Counted from the first letter of the stretch, positions 10,115 to 19,757 are shown. The stretch is 64,000 nt of DNA from Oleiharenicola lentus (GCF_004118375.1 NZ_SDHX01000002.1:62001-126000); one strand, 5' to 3'. Numbers and translations are program-made. The notes: generated by a model from the sequence alone, not told the origin.

Positions 10115-12172
10115 TCAAACCAGCCCGGCACGCAAGAGTAGCGCCTGCAGGTCGGGCGGGCGGCCCATGAAGGCCTTGAATAATTCCATGGGCTCGGCGC
10201 TGTTCCCGCGGCTCAGCACATGGTTCACGAAATCGCGGCCCACCGCAGGGTTAAACAAACCCTCGCGCTTAAATCGCGTAAAGGCGTCGGCATCGAGCAC
10301 CTCGGCCCACTTGTAGGAATAGTAACCAGCTGCGTAACCCACCGGATCGGCGAACAGATGGGTGAAACGGTTTTCCATGGTCGGCGAAGCCGGCTCCGTT
10401 GGCGTCAGGTATCCCTGCAGGCGTCCCCGGATCCAGGCCGCCAGATCCGACCCCATCTCCTCGACCGGGTGCAGGTGCAGGTCGAGGTCCATGCGGGCAA
10501 ATGCGAGCTGGCGCATCGTGAACGACGCGCTGCGGAAGTTCTTAGCCGCGATCATCCGGCGAAACAGTTCCTCCGGGATCGTCGCGCCGGTCTCGTGATG
10601 CCGCGCGAAGAGATCCAAACTCTCACGCTCCCAACACCAGTTTTCCATGATCTGCGAGGGTAGTTCGACGAAGTCCCAGGCCACGTTCACGCCGTTGAGC
10701 GACTTGATGCCAACCTCACCCAACAGATGATGCAGCAGATGGCCAAACTCGTGGAAAATCGTCTCCACCTCGTTGTGCGTCAACAGGGCGGGCCGGTCGC
10801 CCGCGGGCGGCGTGAGGTTGCCGCAAATGAGCCCGAGATGGGGCGCGCGCCGGCCATCGGGCTGCGGCCCGCCGGTGATCAGGTAGTTCATCCACGCCCC
10901 ACCCCGCTTCGACTCGCGTGGGTGCCAGTCGGCGTAGAACGAACCCACGTGCCGGCCCGCGGCGTCGTGCATGTCGTAGAACTTCACCTCGGGGTGCCAG
11001 GTCTCGGCCGCCGCGGCCGGCAGCTCCGTCACCCGCAGACCGAAGACCCGCCGCGCGATCTCAAACATGCCGGCGACCACGCCCGGCAACGGAAAATAGG
11101 GCCGCAGCTGCTCCTCGTCGAAATCGTAGCGGGCCTTGCGCAGCTTCTCCGCCCAGAAACCCGTTTCCCAAGGGGCGAGCCGTGATACTGGTTGCCCAGT
11201 CTGCTGCGCCTTGAATTCCTCCAGTTCGCGACTCTCCCGGGCAAATGCCGCCTGCACCCGCGAGTGCAAATCCTTGATGAAAGCCAGCGCCTGGGCGCCG
11301 TTTCTGGCCATGCGCCGCTCCAATACTAAATCGGCGAAGTGCGGCTGCCCGAGCAAAGCGGCTTTTTCCTGACGAAGCGCCAGAATCTTCCGGACCAGCT
11401 CCTGATTGGCATGTGGAACCTGCGTGCCGACCACGACCGCTGCAGTCCAGATTTCACGGCGCAGAGATTCGTCTTCGGCGTAGAGCATGGCCGGCTCCTG
11501 CGAGGGCATGTGCAGCGTGAAACGCCACGCCGGGTTCTCTTCGCTGCCCAGGCCCTTCTTAGCGGCGCTCTGACGCGCGGACTCCAAGGCATGCGCCGGC
11601 AGCCCGCGCAAGCGCTCGACATCGGTCACTATGAGCTCCCATGCATTGGTGGCATCGAGGACATTTTCAGAATACTTCTGCGTGAGCTGGGCGAGGTGGG
11701 CCTGCAGCGCTTCAAGCCGCGCCTTCTTCTCCTTGGGCAGATCGGCTCCTTGCTGACGGAATTCAGCCAGCGTCTCGGCCAGGAAGCGACGGTGTTCGCC
11801 CTCCAAGGCCTGCGCCGCAGGACGCAGGGACGCCGCCTTGAGCCGGATCCACAGGGGCTCGTTCAAAGGGATCTTGGCTTGGAACGCCGATACCTTTGGC
11901 AGTGCGGCGTTGTGCGCTTCCCGCAGTGCGGGCGAATCTGCCACGCTGGTCAGATGGGTGACCTTCGCCCAGGTTTCATTCAGCAACTCGGTGGCCTGCT
12001 CGAGTGCGAGGAATGTGTTGGCGTAGTCCGCCGCCTCGGGGCCTTGCGCCGTGATGGTGGCGATTCTCGATTCGGCATCCGCCAAGGCGGCATCCACGGC
12101 GGAGACGACAAGATCAGGCGTAAGTTGCGACCAGCGGATGTGAAACGAGCGCAGGAGAAACGGGTTTTCCAT
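10115..12172 (-). CDS. prlC: M3 family oligopeptidase (oligopeptidase A type)
   Basis: 685 residues, the usual length for oligopeptidase A / dipeptidyl carboxypeptidase. It contains the gluzincin motif HEFGHLLHHLL near residue 470, preceded by LLTHNEVETIF, with the third metal ligand in the following VELPSQIMENW segment. FYADWHPRESKRGGAWM and the C-terminal YSYKWAEVLDADAF are also M3 signatures. No signal peptide is seen, so it is cytoplasmic and probably degrades short peptides, including cleaved signal peptides. A consensus TTGACA lies 37 nt upstream of the ATG, so the transcript may be nearly leaderless. Confidence 0.93.
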   Translation of the reverse strand: MENPFLLRSFHIRWSQLTPDLVVSAVDAALADAESRIATITAQGPEAADYANTFLALEQATELLNETWAKVTHLTSVADSPALREAHNAALPKVSAFQAKIPLNEPLWIRLKAASLRPAAQALEGEHRRFLAETLAEFRQQGADLPKEKKARLEALQAHLAQLTQKYSENVLDATNAWELIVTDVERLRGLPAHALESARQSAAKKGLGSEENPAWRFTLHMPSQEPAMLYAEDESLRREIWTAAVVVGTQVPHANQELVRKILALRQEKAALLGQPHFADLVLERRMARNGAQALAFIKDLHSRVQAAFARESRELEEFKAQQTGQPVSRLAPWETGFWAEKLRKARYDFDEEQLRPYFPLPGVVAGMFEIARRVFGLRVTELPAAAAETWHPEVKFYDMHDAAGRHVGSFYADWHPRESKRGGAWMNYLITGGPQPDGRRAPHLGLICGNLTPPAGDRPALLTHNEVETIFHEFGHLLHHLLGEVGIKSLNGVNVAWDFVELPSQIMENWCWERESLDLFARHHETGATIPEELFRRMIAAKNFRSASFTMRQLAFARMDLDLHLHPVEEMGSDLAAWIRGRLQGYLTPTEPASPTMENRFTHLFADPVGYAAGYYSYKWAEVLDADAFTRFKREGLFNPAVGRDFVNHVLSRGNSAEPMELFKAFMGRPPDLQALLLRAGLV

Positions 12173-12180
12173 CGGCCCGA

Positions 12181-12209
12181 ACAGACCGGGCGCGTCCCGC
12201 CACTGTCAA
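12181..12209 (-). promoter_or_regulatory. Putative promoter of prlC
   Basis: TTGACA at 12209-12204 on the minus strand. The weak -10 position, 17 bp downstream (GTCTGT), ends 9 bp before the ATG. Spacing predicts a start very close to the initiation codon. Confidence 0.35.
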
Positions 12210-12228
12210 CCGAATTGACCGCGACGGA

Positions 12229-14073
12229 TCACCAGTGCCAAGTGACGCCTCCGGCGAACTGGCGGTGCGCCGCCGGCACAGCCGGCACTTCCTGAAAGTC
12301 GTCATCCCAGAGATTGTCCACGCGCAGCGAGATTTCGAGACCGCGCACCGACGCAGGCAACCAATACAATCCGGCCGAAGTCAGAACGGCTTCATCGCCG
12401 CCAGCCGTGCGCAGCAGGTTTTCTTCCTGCACACGGTATTCGTTGTCCAATCGCAGCTCGAATCCCCGGCCCAGTCGGGCGACCAGCGCTGCGGTGAGCC
12501 GGTGCCGTGGAAAGTTCAGCGCATAGAAACTGGCATCCACGGTGGCCGCTCCGTAATGCGCATCCTTTTTCAGGCAGGCGTAGCTGAGGATCAGGTCGTA
12601 GCGCTGCGTGTTGTAGATCGCGACAAGTTCCAGGCCGGTCGTGTCGATGTCCACCGCATTGGCCGTGCGGGCGGTCACGCCTTGGCGAAAGGTCCAGTCC
12701 ACGAGATCGTCGTCCTGCCGGTGAAAAATCGCCGCCTGCACCGTCCAGCCAGCACGGGCGAACTCCACGCCCGCTTCGAGATTGCGGCTGGATTCGCGCC
12801 CGAGGTTTTGGTTGCCGCGGAAGAGTCCGGCGGCGGGATTGGATTTGAGGGCGGTATAAGTCGCGACCTGGCTGCTTTCAGCATATTGCGCATAGTAGCG
12901 AACACCGGACGAACCTCGCAGGGCTGCCTCCAATACCGGGGAGAGGGCCGAGTCGTCACGATCGGTGTCATCATAGGCGGCTCCAGCCCGGAGGGTCAGT
13001 CGACCATTATCAGTGTCGGTCGCGATCTCCGGCACGACTGAGATTTTGAAGTAGTCGCGGGTGCGATAAGGCCCGAAGGTCAGTGAGGTGGATTCGATGC
13101 TGTCGCGCAGGAACTGGACATTGTAAGCAAGCGCCCATCCTGCAAATTCCTGCCGGCCGTCAGCCGCCAGCGCGCGGACCCTGGTGGTGTGGATGAAGGG
13201 ATTGGACGCACCTGGCACCGCGCGGTTGAACTCATAGTCGTCGTAGTTGCGCCGGTAGTAGGCGCCAACTTGCCAGTAGTTTTCCGGCGAGGTCCAGGCG
13301 CGGTGGTTGAATGCGTAGAGCTCGGTCTTCAGAAATTCCGTCTCATTGAAACCGAAGGGCGTGTAGAGATTGGGCCAACCGAAGAACTTTTCCTGCCAAC
13401 CGGCGAAAAGGTCAGTCTGACTCCCCTCACCCGCCAGCTGCACGCGCCCGGCGATGCGTTTGAACATATGATCGCCGAACGGCACGGAGCCGTCCGACTG
13501 GGAGCGGGCAAGGTCCACGTCGGCCGCGAGGGTCCGGCCGGCCACTTTATCCGCCGCCACAAAACCCTGGTAGAAACTCTGGCGGTGCAAATCATCGCTG
13601 CCGGCTGCGAGTGAGAGTTCTCCCCGCGCCGAAATCGGGCGCCAACCGTAGGCAACAGACCCGACCTGGGCATTGAAGCCCCCGGCGGCATTGTCGGCCC
13701 CAGTCAGCACCCTAGGGGTGGTGAGCATGGCCGGTGCGACCGGAAGCTCGGCAAAGTAATGTCCGGTCTGCGGATCGTGCAGACCGAGCGCGCCGAGTTT
13801 GAAACCCGTATTTTCAAAAATTCCGCCACGGATCGCGACGTCGGCCTGGCCTTCGGCCAGGTTACGTGCCTGCACGTCCACGCGTGGCTCGAATTGCAAC
13901 CCGGAGACCGGCATCGCAAACGTGGCCACTGGGGTCTGGTTGGCGACTTGAACGGAATAGACCGAGAGTTTCGGCAGTTCGTAAGTCTCGTCTGGAATCT
14001 GCGCCCAAAGCGGATGAGCGGCCGTCAGCAGGACGGCAACTATGATGCGGAGAATCAAGCCAACCATGTTCAT
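12229..14073 (-). CDS. TonB-dependent outer-membrane receptor
   Basis: 614 residues. A signal peptide (about residues 1-24, ending PLWA) is followed by a short leader with YELPKLSVYSVQVA and a plug domain containing VQARNLAEGQADVAIRGGIFENTGFKLGALGLHDPQTGHY. Alternating amphipathic strands of a 22-strand beta-barrel fill the rest, ending in aromatic residues (TWHW), as outer-membrane barrels do. The size is close to vitamin B12 receptor BtuB rather than the large SusC type. The receptor takes up a substrate using TonB energy; ligand unknown. I looked for a cobalamin riboswitch in the short 93-bp upstream gap and saw none. An alternative start is ATG 14067. Confidence 0.85.
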   Translation of the reverse strand: MNMVGLILRIIVAVLLTAAHPLWAQIPDETYELPKLSVYSVQVANQTPVATFAMPVSGLQFEPRVDVQARNLAEGQADVAIRGGIFENTGFKLGALGLHDPQTGHYFAELPVAPAMLTTPRVLTGADNAAGGFNAQVGSVAYGWRPISARGELSLAAGSDDLHRQSFYQGFVAADKVAGRTLAADVDLARSQSDGSVPFGDHMFKRIAGRVQLAGEGSQTDLFAGWQEKFFGWPNLYTPFGFNETEFLKTELYAFNHRAWTSPENYWQVGAYYRRNYDDYEFNRAVPGASNPFIHTTRVRALAADGRQEFAGWALAYNVQFLRDSIESTSLTFGPYRTRDYFKISVVPEIATDTDNGRLTLRAGAAYDDTDRDDSALSPVLEAALRGSSGVRYYAQYAESSQVATYTALKSNPAAGLFRGNQNLGRESSRNLEAGVEFARAGWTVQAAIFHRQDDDLVDWTFRQGVTARTANAVDIDTTGLELVAIYNTQRYDLILSYACLKKDAHYGAATVDASFYALNFPRHRLTAALVARLGRGFELRLDNEYRVQEENLLRTAGGDEAVLTSAGLYWLPASVRGLEISLRVDNLWDDDFQEVPAVPAAHRQFAGGVTWHW

Positions 14074-14111
14074 TGAGTTAAAATAAAAATACTAAATGCT
14101 TAACCAGCGAG

Positions 14112-14140
14112 AGAAAACAAAAGCCGCCCCATGGCGGCTT
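14112..14140 (-). terminator. Terminator of the ferredoxin gene
   Basis: 8-bp stem AAGCCGCC/GGCGGCTT (14121-14128, 14133-14140) with a 4-nt loop. On the minus strand it is followed by TTTTGTTTT. It lies 27 bp after the ferredoxin stop. Confidence 0.85.
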
Positions 14141-14166
14141 GAAATGAAGGAGCGTGCCGCTCCAAG

Positions 14167-14403
14167 TTATTGATCGCCGTCGTTGCCGATGGCCTCAACC
14201 GGACAGCCTTCGAGGGCTTCCATGCACTGCTGGACCTCTTCCTCGGTCGTGGGCTGATTGTGCACGAAGGAGTAGCCGCCCTCCTCCTGACGTTTGAAGA
14301 AAGCCGGAGCCGTCTCACGGCAGAGGTCGCAGTCGATGCACTGCTGGTCCACGTAAAACTTACCTGCGGCGTTGTCTTTCCACTTGTCTGCTTTGTTGGC
14401 CAT
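14167..14403 (-). CDS. Small single-cluster ferredoxin ([4Fe-4S] or [3Fe-4S])
   Basis: 78 residues, acidic. The cluster motif is C22-x2-C25-x2-C28 in CIDCDLCRETAP, with the distal C67-P68. An extra C60 could form a disulfide or be free. This is the monocluster arrangement of Bacillus/Thermotoga-type ferredoxins, soluble one-electron carriers. The redox partner is not shown by neighbours: a TonB receptor lies downstream and a divergent rhomboid gene upstream. TTGACA 38 nt before the ATG suggests a very short or absent leader; a terminator follows the gene. Confidence 0.9.
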   Translation of the reverse strand: MANKADKWKDNAAGKFYVDQQCIDCDLCRETAPAFFKRQEEGGYSFVHNQPTTEEEVQQCMEALEGCPVEAIGNDGDQ

Positions 14404-14412
14404 GGTTCGCGT

Positions 14413-14441
14413 GAATCAAGGGGAATTCGGAGGACTGTCAA
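14413..14441 (-). promoter_or_regulatory. Putative promoter of the ferredoxin gene
   Basis: TTGACA (14441-14436) with a 17-bp spacer to a weak TGATTC (14418-14413). The predicted start falls within a few bases of the ATG at 14403. Confidence 0.4.
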
Positions 14442-14522
14442 GCGGGAGCATGGCAAAACCGCGGGCGGCTCCGTCCTGCGCGCGGGCTTGTATTGCTACC
14501 CTTCGCAAGTAAGTTGGCCCCG

Positions 14523-15413
14523 ATGCCCTCCGACCGCTTTTACACGCGCAGCGACTATCCCCGGCCGCGCACGACGGCTTTGGTGTGGATGGTCGCGGCC
14601 ATGGTCGCGGTCTTCGTGCTTCAATCCCTGCTGTTGCTGCCGTGGTTTGGGGCGAGTCACACGATGCCCGATGCGCTGCGCCTGACCGTGCGCAGCCTGG
14701 AACAGGCCCAAGTCTGGACCTTGCTCACGCACGGCCTGCTGCACAGCACCGGATTTCCTCTGCACATCATTTTCAGTCTTTTGATGCTGATTCTTCTGGG
14801 ACGTGAACTGGAGCCACAACTCGAAGCCCGCCGCTTCGTGCTCCTCTTCGCCGCGGCGTTGGTGGTTGGCGGCATGGCTTGGCTGGCGGTCCACTGGAAC
14901 CAAGGCGGTACACACATCGGTCCGAGCGCCGGACTCATGGCTCTTCTCGTGGTGCTAGCCCGGCTTTACGAGGATCAGCGTATGAGTTTCATGCCGTTCT
15001 TTCTGTTCACCCTGACCGTTCGTCCGATGCAGCTCGTCTATGGCCTGGCCGTGATTGACACGCTGTTGCTGCTGTTTGTCGAACTTCCGGGCTCGGATTT
15101 GCTCATGGGCTATGCCGCCTCGGCCCATTTGGGTGGCATGGCCACCGGCTGGCTCTATTTCCGTTTCTTCCACGCCAACAACGGTTGGGATCGAGCCCCG
15201 GGGTTTTCACTGCCCGCTTGGATCAAAAACGCCGGCAAAGCCCGGCCGGCCCCGTCCGAACCCGCTGTTTCCCGCCCCGCCCGCGATCCCTATGCCCTCA
15301 AGGCCGACGTGGACCGGATCCTCGACAAGATCAACAGCGTGGGCTTTGCCGCTCTCACGGATGAGGAGAAGCAAACGCTCGACGACGCCAAGGATCTGCT
15401 GAGCAAAAGATAG
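14523..15413 (+). CDS. Rhomboid-family intramembrane protease
   Basis: 296 residues. At least six hydrophobic segments lie between about residues 18 and 212. The catalytic serine is in GPSAGLMAL (Ser ~135) and the histidine in AASAHLGGMATGW (His ~202); both occur in membrane helices as in rhomboids. The loop sequence LTHGLLHSTGFPLHIIFS and the GRELE after helix 2 also fit, although the usual Asn in helix 2 is Ser here. The soluble C-terminal tail (~75 residues) contains AxxDPYALKADVDRILDKINSxG, common in rhomboid-like proteins with a short cytosolic helical domain. Start is ATG 14523; a TTG 30 bp earlier is also in frame. Confidence 0.85.
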   Translation: MPSDRFYTRSDYPRPRTTALVWMVAAMVAVFVLQSLLLLPWFGASHTMPDALRLTVRSLEQAQVWTLLTHGLLHSTGFPLHIIFSLLMLILLGRELEPQLEARRFVLLFAAALVVGGMAWLAVHWNQGGTHIGPSAGLMALLVVLARLYEDQRMSFMPFFLFTLTVRPMQLVYGLAVIDTLLLLFVELPGSDLLMGYAASAHLGGMATGWLYFRFFHANNGWDRAPGFSLPAWIKNAGKARPAPSEPAVSRPARDPYALKADVDRILDKINSVGFAALTDEEKQTLDDAKDLLSKR

Positions 15414-15509
15414 GCGTCCGCCCACCCTCCAGAGACCGATCATCACAATTTCCGAAACATTTCCTCCCGCTTCGCTACTAATTTTCAGTCACCGTTCCCC
15501 ACAAAGCCC

Positions 15510-17708
15510 GTGAATCCACGCCTTCGCTCCTTTCTGACCAGCACCTTCCTTGTCTTCTCGCTCACCGCCATCCTGTCGGCGGCCCCGGATCGCGAGCTCA
15601 AGACCACCCCGCTGATGCGTCTCGAGACCCGCACTCTCGTGCAGATGCTCGAGCATTTTCACTACAACAAGGACGGGGTCAGCCCAACCGAATATGCGGA
15701 CATCGTGACGCGCTACATGGAGGAACTCGATCCACAGCGACTTTTTTTCCTGCAAACCGACGAGCAGGCCTTCCGCCGTCAATACGGCCCGCGCCTCGAG
15801 ACCGATCTGGCCTACCTTGGCAATATCGACGCGGCCTTCGACATCTACAAGGTCTATGAACAGCGCGTTCAGGCCCGGATTTCCTGGATCTTCGAGCAGC
15901 TGCCCGGAAGCTTCGAGTTCACCGCCGACGAATCCTACACGCCCGACCGCAGCAAGAGCCCTTTCCCGGCCAGCGCCGCTGACGCTGATGACCTGTGGCG
16001 CAAGCGCCTGAAATACGAAATGCTCCACGACGTGGTTGCCAAGAAGACCGTGGACGAGGCCAAGACCACCCTGCGCAAGCGCTATGAGCGCATGCTGAAA
16101 AACATGGGCGACACCGAGACCTCTGACATTCAGGAGACCTTTCTCACCAGCCTCACGCGGATGTATGATCCGCACTCCGACTATTTCTCTGCCGATACTT
16201 ACCAGGACTTCAGCATCCAGATGAAGCTCTCGCTCGTCGGCATCGGTGCCGTGCTCGGCATCGAGGAAGACGGCTACTGCATCGTCCGCGAGGTGGTCGC
16301 CGGCGGCCCCGCTTTCACCAGCGGCCAGATCAAGGTCAACGACAAGATCGTTGCCGTGCAGCAGGAGGGCGCCGAGCCCATTGAGGTCATCGGCATGAAG
16401 CTTCGCCGCATCGTGGACATGATCCGCGGAGCCAAGGGCACCAAAGTTACCCTGACCGTCCTCCCTCGCGATGCATCCGACGCCTCGCAAACCAAGCAGG
16501 TCCACATCGTGCGCGACGTGATCAAGCTCAACTCCGCCCGCGCCAGCGCCACCATCTACGAACTGCCCGGCGCCAACACCGGCGAAACCATCCCCGTCGG
16601 CGTCATCGCGCTGCACTCGTTTTACGACGGTTCGCCCGAGGACGCTGCGCCCGAGGACGTGCGCAACACCGCCTCGCAGGATGTCGCCGAACTGGTCGCC
16701 AAACTGAAGACCGAGGGGATCAAAGCCCTCGTCATCGACCTGCGCCGCAACGGCGGCGGCCTCCTGACCGAGGCGGTCAACCTCACCGGTCTGTTCATCA
16801 AGACCGGCCCCGTCGTGCAGGAACGCGACTTCCAGGGACAGGTATCCGTGGACAGCGACACCGACAGCAACATTGCCTACGACGGCCCGCTCGCCGTGCT
16901 GACCTCGCGCTTCAGCGCTTCCGCCTCCGAAATCTTCGCCGGCGCACTGCAAAACTACGGCCGTGCCGTCATCATCGGCGACAGCTCCACACACGGCAAG
17001 GGCACCGTCCAGGCCGTGCTGGAAATGAAGAATTTCCTGCCCCGCTTGAGCCAGGATGTAGGCAACACCGGCGCAGCGAAGCTGACCGTGCGCAAGTTCT
17101 ACCTGCCCAACGGCGCCTCCACGCAGAAGAAAGGCGTGACCCCCGACATCACCCTGCCCTCGATCGACGACTTCCTCCCCATCGGCGAAGGCACCCTGCC
17201 CCGCGCCCTCGTGTGGGATGAGATCAGCCCGAGCGCCTTTACGGGCAAGGCCCTTGACCAGACCTTTGTGCAGCCCCTGCTCGAGGCCAGCCGCGGCCGC
17301 CAGGATTCGCTGGAGGAATTCGTCTACCTCAAGAAGAACATCGACTGGTTCCGCGAGAAGCAGGAACAGAAGACCGTCTCGCTCAACCTCGACCAACGCC
17401 TCGCCACCAAGCAGGCCGACGAGGAGTTCAAGAAAGCCATGAAGGCCGAGGCCGAGCGCCTGGCGCAGAACAACTACGTCTCGCGTGAAATCAAACTCGA
17501 CTCCGTGATCAAGGCCGAGGCCGCCGGTCTCGCGCCCGCACCCAATCTCGACGAGGGCGACACCGACGCAGAGGAAGACGATGCCCGCGCCAAGTTCGAC
17601 GTGCATCTGCGCGAGACGCTGCGCGTCGTGGGCGATGCCCTGAGGCTGGACAGCGGCTCGCTGATCTCGGCCGAGACGCCTTCGCCGGTTGCCTTACACA
17701 AAGGCTAA
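15510..17708 (+). CDS. prc: Carboxy-terminal processing protease, Prc/Tsp type
   Basis: 732 residues with an N-terminal signal peptide (cleavage near ILSAAP), hence periplasmic. The N-terminal helical domain typical of Prc is present (LDPQRLFFLQTDEQAF). A PDZ domain (about 235-320, GIGAVLGIEEDGYCIVREVV) and the S41 protease domain follow. The Ser-Lys dyad is Ser471 in SASASEIFAGAL and Lys497 in HGKGTVQ. The C-terminal DUF3340-like helical region is present. Family members trim proteins at hydrophobic C-termini, including cell-wall enzymes and ssrA-tagged proteins. Start is GTG. The 3' end overlaps convergent prmC by 15 bp. Confidence 0.94.
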   Translation: MNPRLRSFLTSTFLVFSLTAILSAAPDRELKTTPLMRLETRTLVQMLEHFHYNKDGVSPTEYADIVTRYMEELDPQRLFFLQTDEQAFRRQYGPRLETDLAYLGNIDAAFDIYKVYEQRVQARISWIFEQLPGSFEFTADESYTPDRSKSPFPASAADADDLWRKRLKYEMLHDVVAKKTVDEAKTTLRKRYERMLKNMGDTETSDIQETFLTSLTRMYDPHSDYFSADTYQDFSIQMKLSLVGIGAVLGIEEDGYCIVREVVAGGPAFTSGQIKVNDKIVAVQQEGAEPIEVIGMKLRRIVDMIRGAKGTKVTLTVLPRDASDASQTKQVHIVRDVIKLNSARASATIYELPGANTGETIPVGVIALHSFYDGSPEDAAPEDVRNTASQDVAELVAKLKTEGIKALVIDLRRNGGGLLTEAVNLTGLFIKTGPVVQERDFQGQVSVDSDTDSNIAYDGPLAVLTSRFSASASEIFAGALQNYGRAVIIGDSSTHGKGTVQAVLEMKNFLPRLSQDVGNTGAAKLTVRKFYLPNGASTQKKGVTPDITLPSIDDFLPIGEGTLPRALVWDEISPSAFTGKALDQTFVQPLLEASRGRQDSLEEFVYLKKNIDWFREKQEQKTVSLNLDQRLATKQADEEFKKAMKAEAERLAQNNYVSREIKLDSVIKAEAAGLAPAPNLDEGDTDAEEDDARAKFDVHLRETLRVVGDALRLDSGSLISAETPSPVALHKG

Positions 17709-18554
17709 CAGGTAGCGGTCCCGTCCGGTCAGGTCGCGCAACGACTCCGTGCGCGCATAGCCGCACTCCCTCGCCACGGCGGCCAGACGCGCATGCTGTG
17801 CGATGCCCGTCTCGCAGGCCAGCAGGCCGCCGGCATTGAGAAAGCCGCGCGCCTGATGGAAAATGCGCTCCAGGTCCGCCCTCCCCTCCTCCGCCGCCAC
17901 GAGGGCGGCACGCGGCTCATGCTCGCGCACCTCGGGCGTGGCTTCCGCCACTTCGGCATCGGTCAGGTAGGGAGGATTCGCCACAATCAGGTCGAATTTC
18001 TCCGCAGCCACCAGGGCGGAAAACCAATCCGAAGCCAGCAGACGCACGCGTGCGGCGAGCCCAAGGGCTTGGGTGTTTTCGCCCGCCAAGGTCAGCGCCT
18101 CGGCGCTATTGTCCACGGCCGTGACGCAAGAAGCCGGGTATTTGACCGCCAACGCCAGCGCCAGCGCCCCCGTGCCGGTGCCCAGATCAAGAACCGCCTT
18201 GGGCGCTGTAGTCAGTTTTTCACCCACTAACTCGACAAGATACTCCGTCTCCGGTCGCGGAATGAGCGCGCGCCGGTCCACCTTAAGTTTCAGGCCGCAG
18301 AACTCCGTCGCGCCGAGAATGTATTGGAGCGGCTCGCGTGCGCCACGCCTTTTCACGAGTGGGCGGATCAGCTCCAGCTCGGCCTCGGTCAGCGGCCGTT
18401 CGAACTGCAGGTAAAGCTGCATGCGTTTCAGCCCCAGCGCATGCCCGATGAGCAACTCGGCATTCAGGCGCGCGCTCTCCACACCGCGTTTGTCGAAAAA
18501 CTCGGTCGTGCGCTTGATGATTTCGAGGACGGACAGCATCGGCTCAGTCGTCAT
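17694..18554 (-). CDS. prmC: Release factor glutamine N5-methyltransferase PrmC
   Basis: 286 residues. SAM-dependent enzyme that methylates the Gln of the GGQ motif of release factors. Seen: helical N-terminal domain, the linker RREPLQYILG-like segment (GAREPLQYILGATEF), SAM loop DLGTGTGALALALA and the catalytic NPPYLTDAEV. The gene directly follows prfA, its substrate, and its ATG overlaps the prfA stop by 11 bp, the classical prfA-prmC arrangement. A second ATG at 18539 could be used instead. The 3' end overlaps the Prc gene on the other strand. Confidence 0.95.
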   Translation of the reverse strand: MTTEPMLSVLEIIKRTTEFFDKRGVESARLNAELLIGHALGLKRMQLYLQFERPLTEAELELIRPLVKRRGAREPLQYILGATEFCGLKLKVDRRALIPRPETEYLVELVGEKLTTAPKAVLDLGTGTGALALALAVKYPASCVTAVDNSAEALTLAGENTQALGLAARVRLLASDWFSALVAAEKFDLIVANPPYLTDAEVAEATPEVREHEPRAALVAAEEGRADLERIFHQARGFLNAGGLLACETGIAQHARLAAVARECGYARTESLRDLTGRDRYLLAFV

Positions 18555-19665
18555 CGCCGCCGGCGCGCACGCGGGAAGGCACGGGGCCGCCCGTGAGTTC
18601 GGCCAGCTTTTCCTCGAAGTCGGCCCGCTGCAACGCCTCGATCACCGGATCAAGATTGCCCTCCATCACCGAGGGCAGGCTGTAAAGAGTGAGCCCGATG
18701 CGGTGGTCCGTCACGCGGTTCTGCGGAAAATTGTAGGTGCGGATGCGCTCGCTGCGCCCGCCCGTGCCGATCTGGTTGCGGCGCTGCGCGGCATACTTGG
18801 CCTGCTCCTCCTCCTCCTTCTGCTTGAGGAGCCGCGAACGCAGCACGGCCATTGCCTGCGCCTTGTTCTTCTGCTGCGAGCGGCCGTCGGCGCAATAGAC
18901 CATCAGCCCCGTCGGCTTGTGCACGATGCGCACCGCCGAGTCCGTCGTGTTCACCCCCTGGCCGCCGGGTCCGCTGGCCCGCATCACGCTGATCTCGATA
19001 TCCTGCGGATCGATCTGCACGTCCACCTCCTCGGCCTCCGGCAGCACGGCTACCGTGATCGTGGAGGTGTGGATGCGACCGTTGGCCTCGGTGACGGGAA
19101 TCCGCTGCACCCGATGCACGCCGCTCTCGTATTTCAGCTGCTTGTAAACCTGCTGGCCGGTGATGAGGAAAATGACCTCCTTCAATCCGCCACGCTCAGA
19201 CGGGCTCGAACTCATCGGCTGGATTCTCCAGCCGCGTCCTTCGGCGTATTTTGTGTAGAGGCGGTAGAGTTCGGCGGCAAACAAACTGGCTTCATCCCCG
19301 CCGGTGCCGGCGCGGATCTCGAAGACCGTATTGCGCGAGTCCGATGGCTCCGGCGGAATCATCGCCAGCAGCACCGCCTGCCGGAGTGCGTCACGCCGGT
19401 TCTCCATCTCAGGGATTTCCTGCTCCGCCAGTGCCCGCAGCTCGGGATCAGCCTTGGGGTCCTTGATCAGACGGGCGTGTTCCGCCAAATCCGCCCCCAG
19501 CCGCTCATGCGTGCGGTAGTTTTCCACCAACTGCCGCAATGCCTGTTGCTCGCGCGTGATGTCGGCGGCTTTCCGCGAGTTGGTGTAGAAGGTAGGCTCC
19601 GCCATCTGCGCATCGAGTTCATCGAGGCGGCGCTGAAACGGAGTGATCGAAGGAAGCTGATCCAT
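18544..19665 (-). CDS. prfA: Peptide chain release factor 1
   Basis: 373 residues. Recognises UAA/UAG. The peptidyl-hydrolysis motif GGQ sits in ASGPGGQGVNTTDSAV. The codon-reading tripeptide is PVT (in RVQRIPVTEANGRIHTS), matching the RF1 PxT consensus and not the SPF of RF2. No programmed frameshift is present. ATG 19665 (MDQLPSIT) is the best start; a GTG 39 bp upstream is in frame but adds unconserved residues. Upstream and divergent is a HAD hydrolase, with two small palindromes between them. Confidence 0.95.
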   Translation of the reverse strand: MDQLPSITPFQRRLDELDAQMAEPTFYTNSRKAADITREQQALRQLVENYRTHERLGADLAEHARLIKDPKADPELRALAEQEIPEMENRRDALRQAVLLAMIPPEPSDSRNTVFEIRAGTGGDEASLFAAELYRLYTKYAEGRGWRIQPMSSSPSERGGLKEVIFLITGQQVYKQLKYESGVHRVQRIPVTEANGRIHTSTITVAVLPEAEEVDVQIDPQDIEISVMRASGPGGQGVNTTDSAVRIVHKPTGLMVYCADGRSQQKNKAQAMAVLRSRLLKQKEEEEQAKYAAQRRNQIGTGGRSERIRTYNFPQNRVTDHRIGLTLYSLPSVMEGNLDPVIEALQRADFEEKLAELTGGPVPSRVRAGGDDD

Positions 19666-19704
19666 GCGGACGAAGGGAGACGGAGGGGAAATTGCGAATT
19701 GCAC

Positions 19705-19757
19705 AAGCCGCGAGCGGCGGCTTTATCAACGGCCAATCAAGCCGGCGTAACGCCGGC
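19705..19757. repeat. Two short palindromes between prfA and the HAD gene
   Basis: AAGCCGC/GCGGCTT (19705-19711, 19717-19723) and GCCGGCG/CGCCGGC (19741-19747, 19751-19757), each with a 3-5 nt loop. They lie between divergent genes, so they are not obvious terminators. They may be degenerate copies of the palindromic repeats seen elsewhere in the window. Confidence 0.5.

Noticed and set aside
14074-14166. Possible cobalamin riboswitch before the TonB receptor
   Set aside because: The gap is only 93 bp, mostly occupied by the ferredoxin terminator; no B12-box or helix pattern seen.
15489-17606. 705-residue open frame opposite the Prc gene
   Set aside because: Antisense to strongly conserved protease domain; low-complexity Leu/Gly/Val content.
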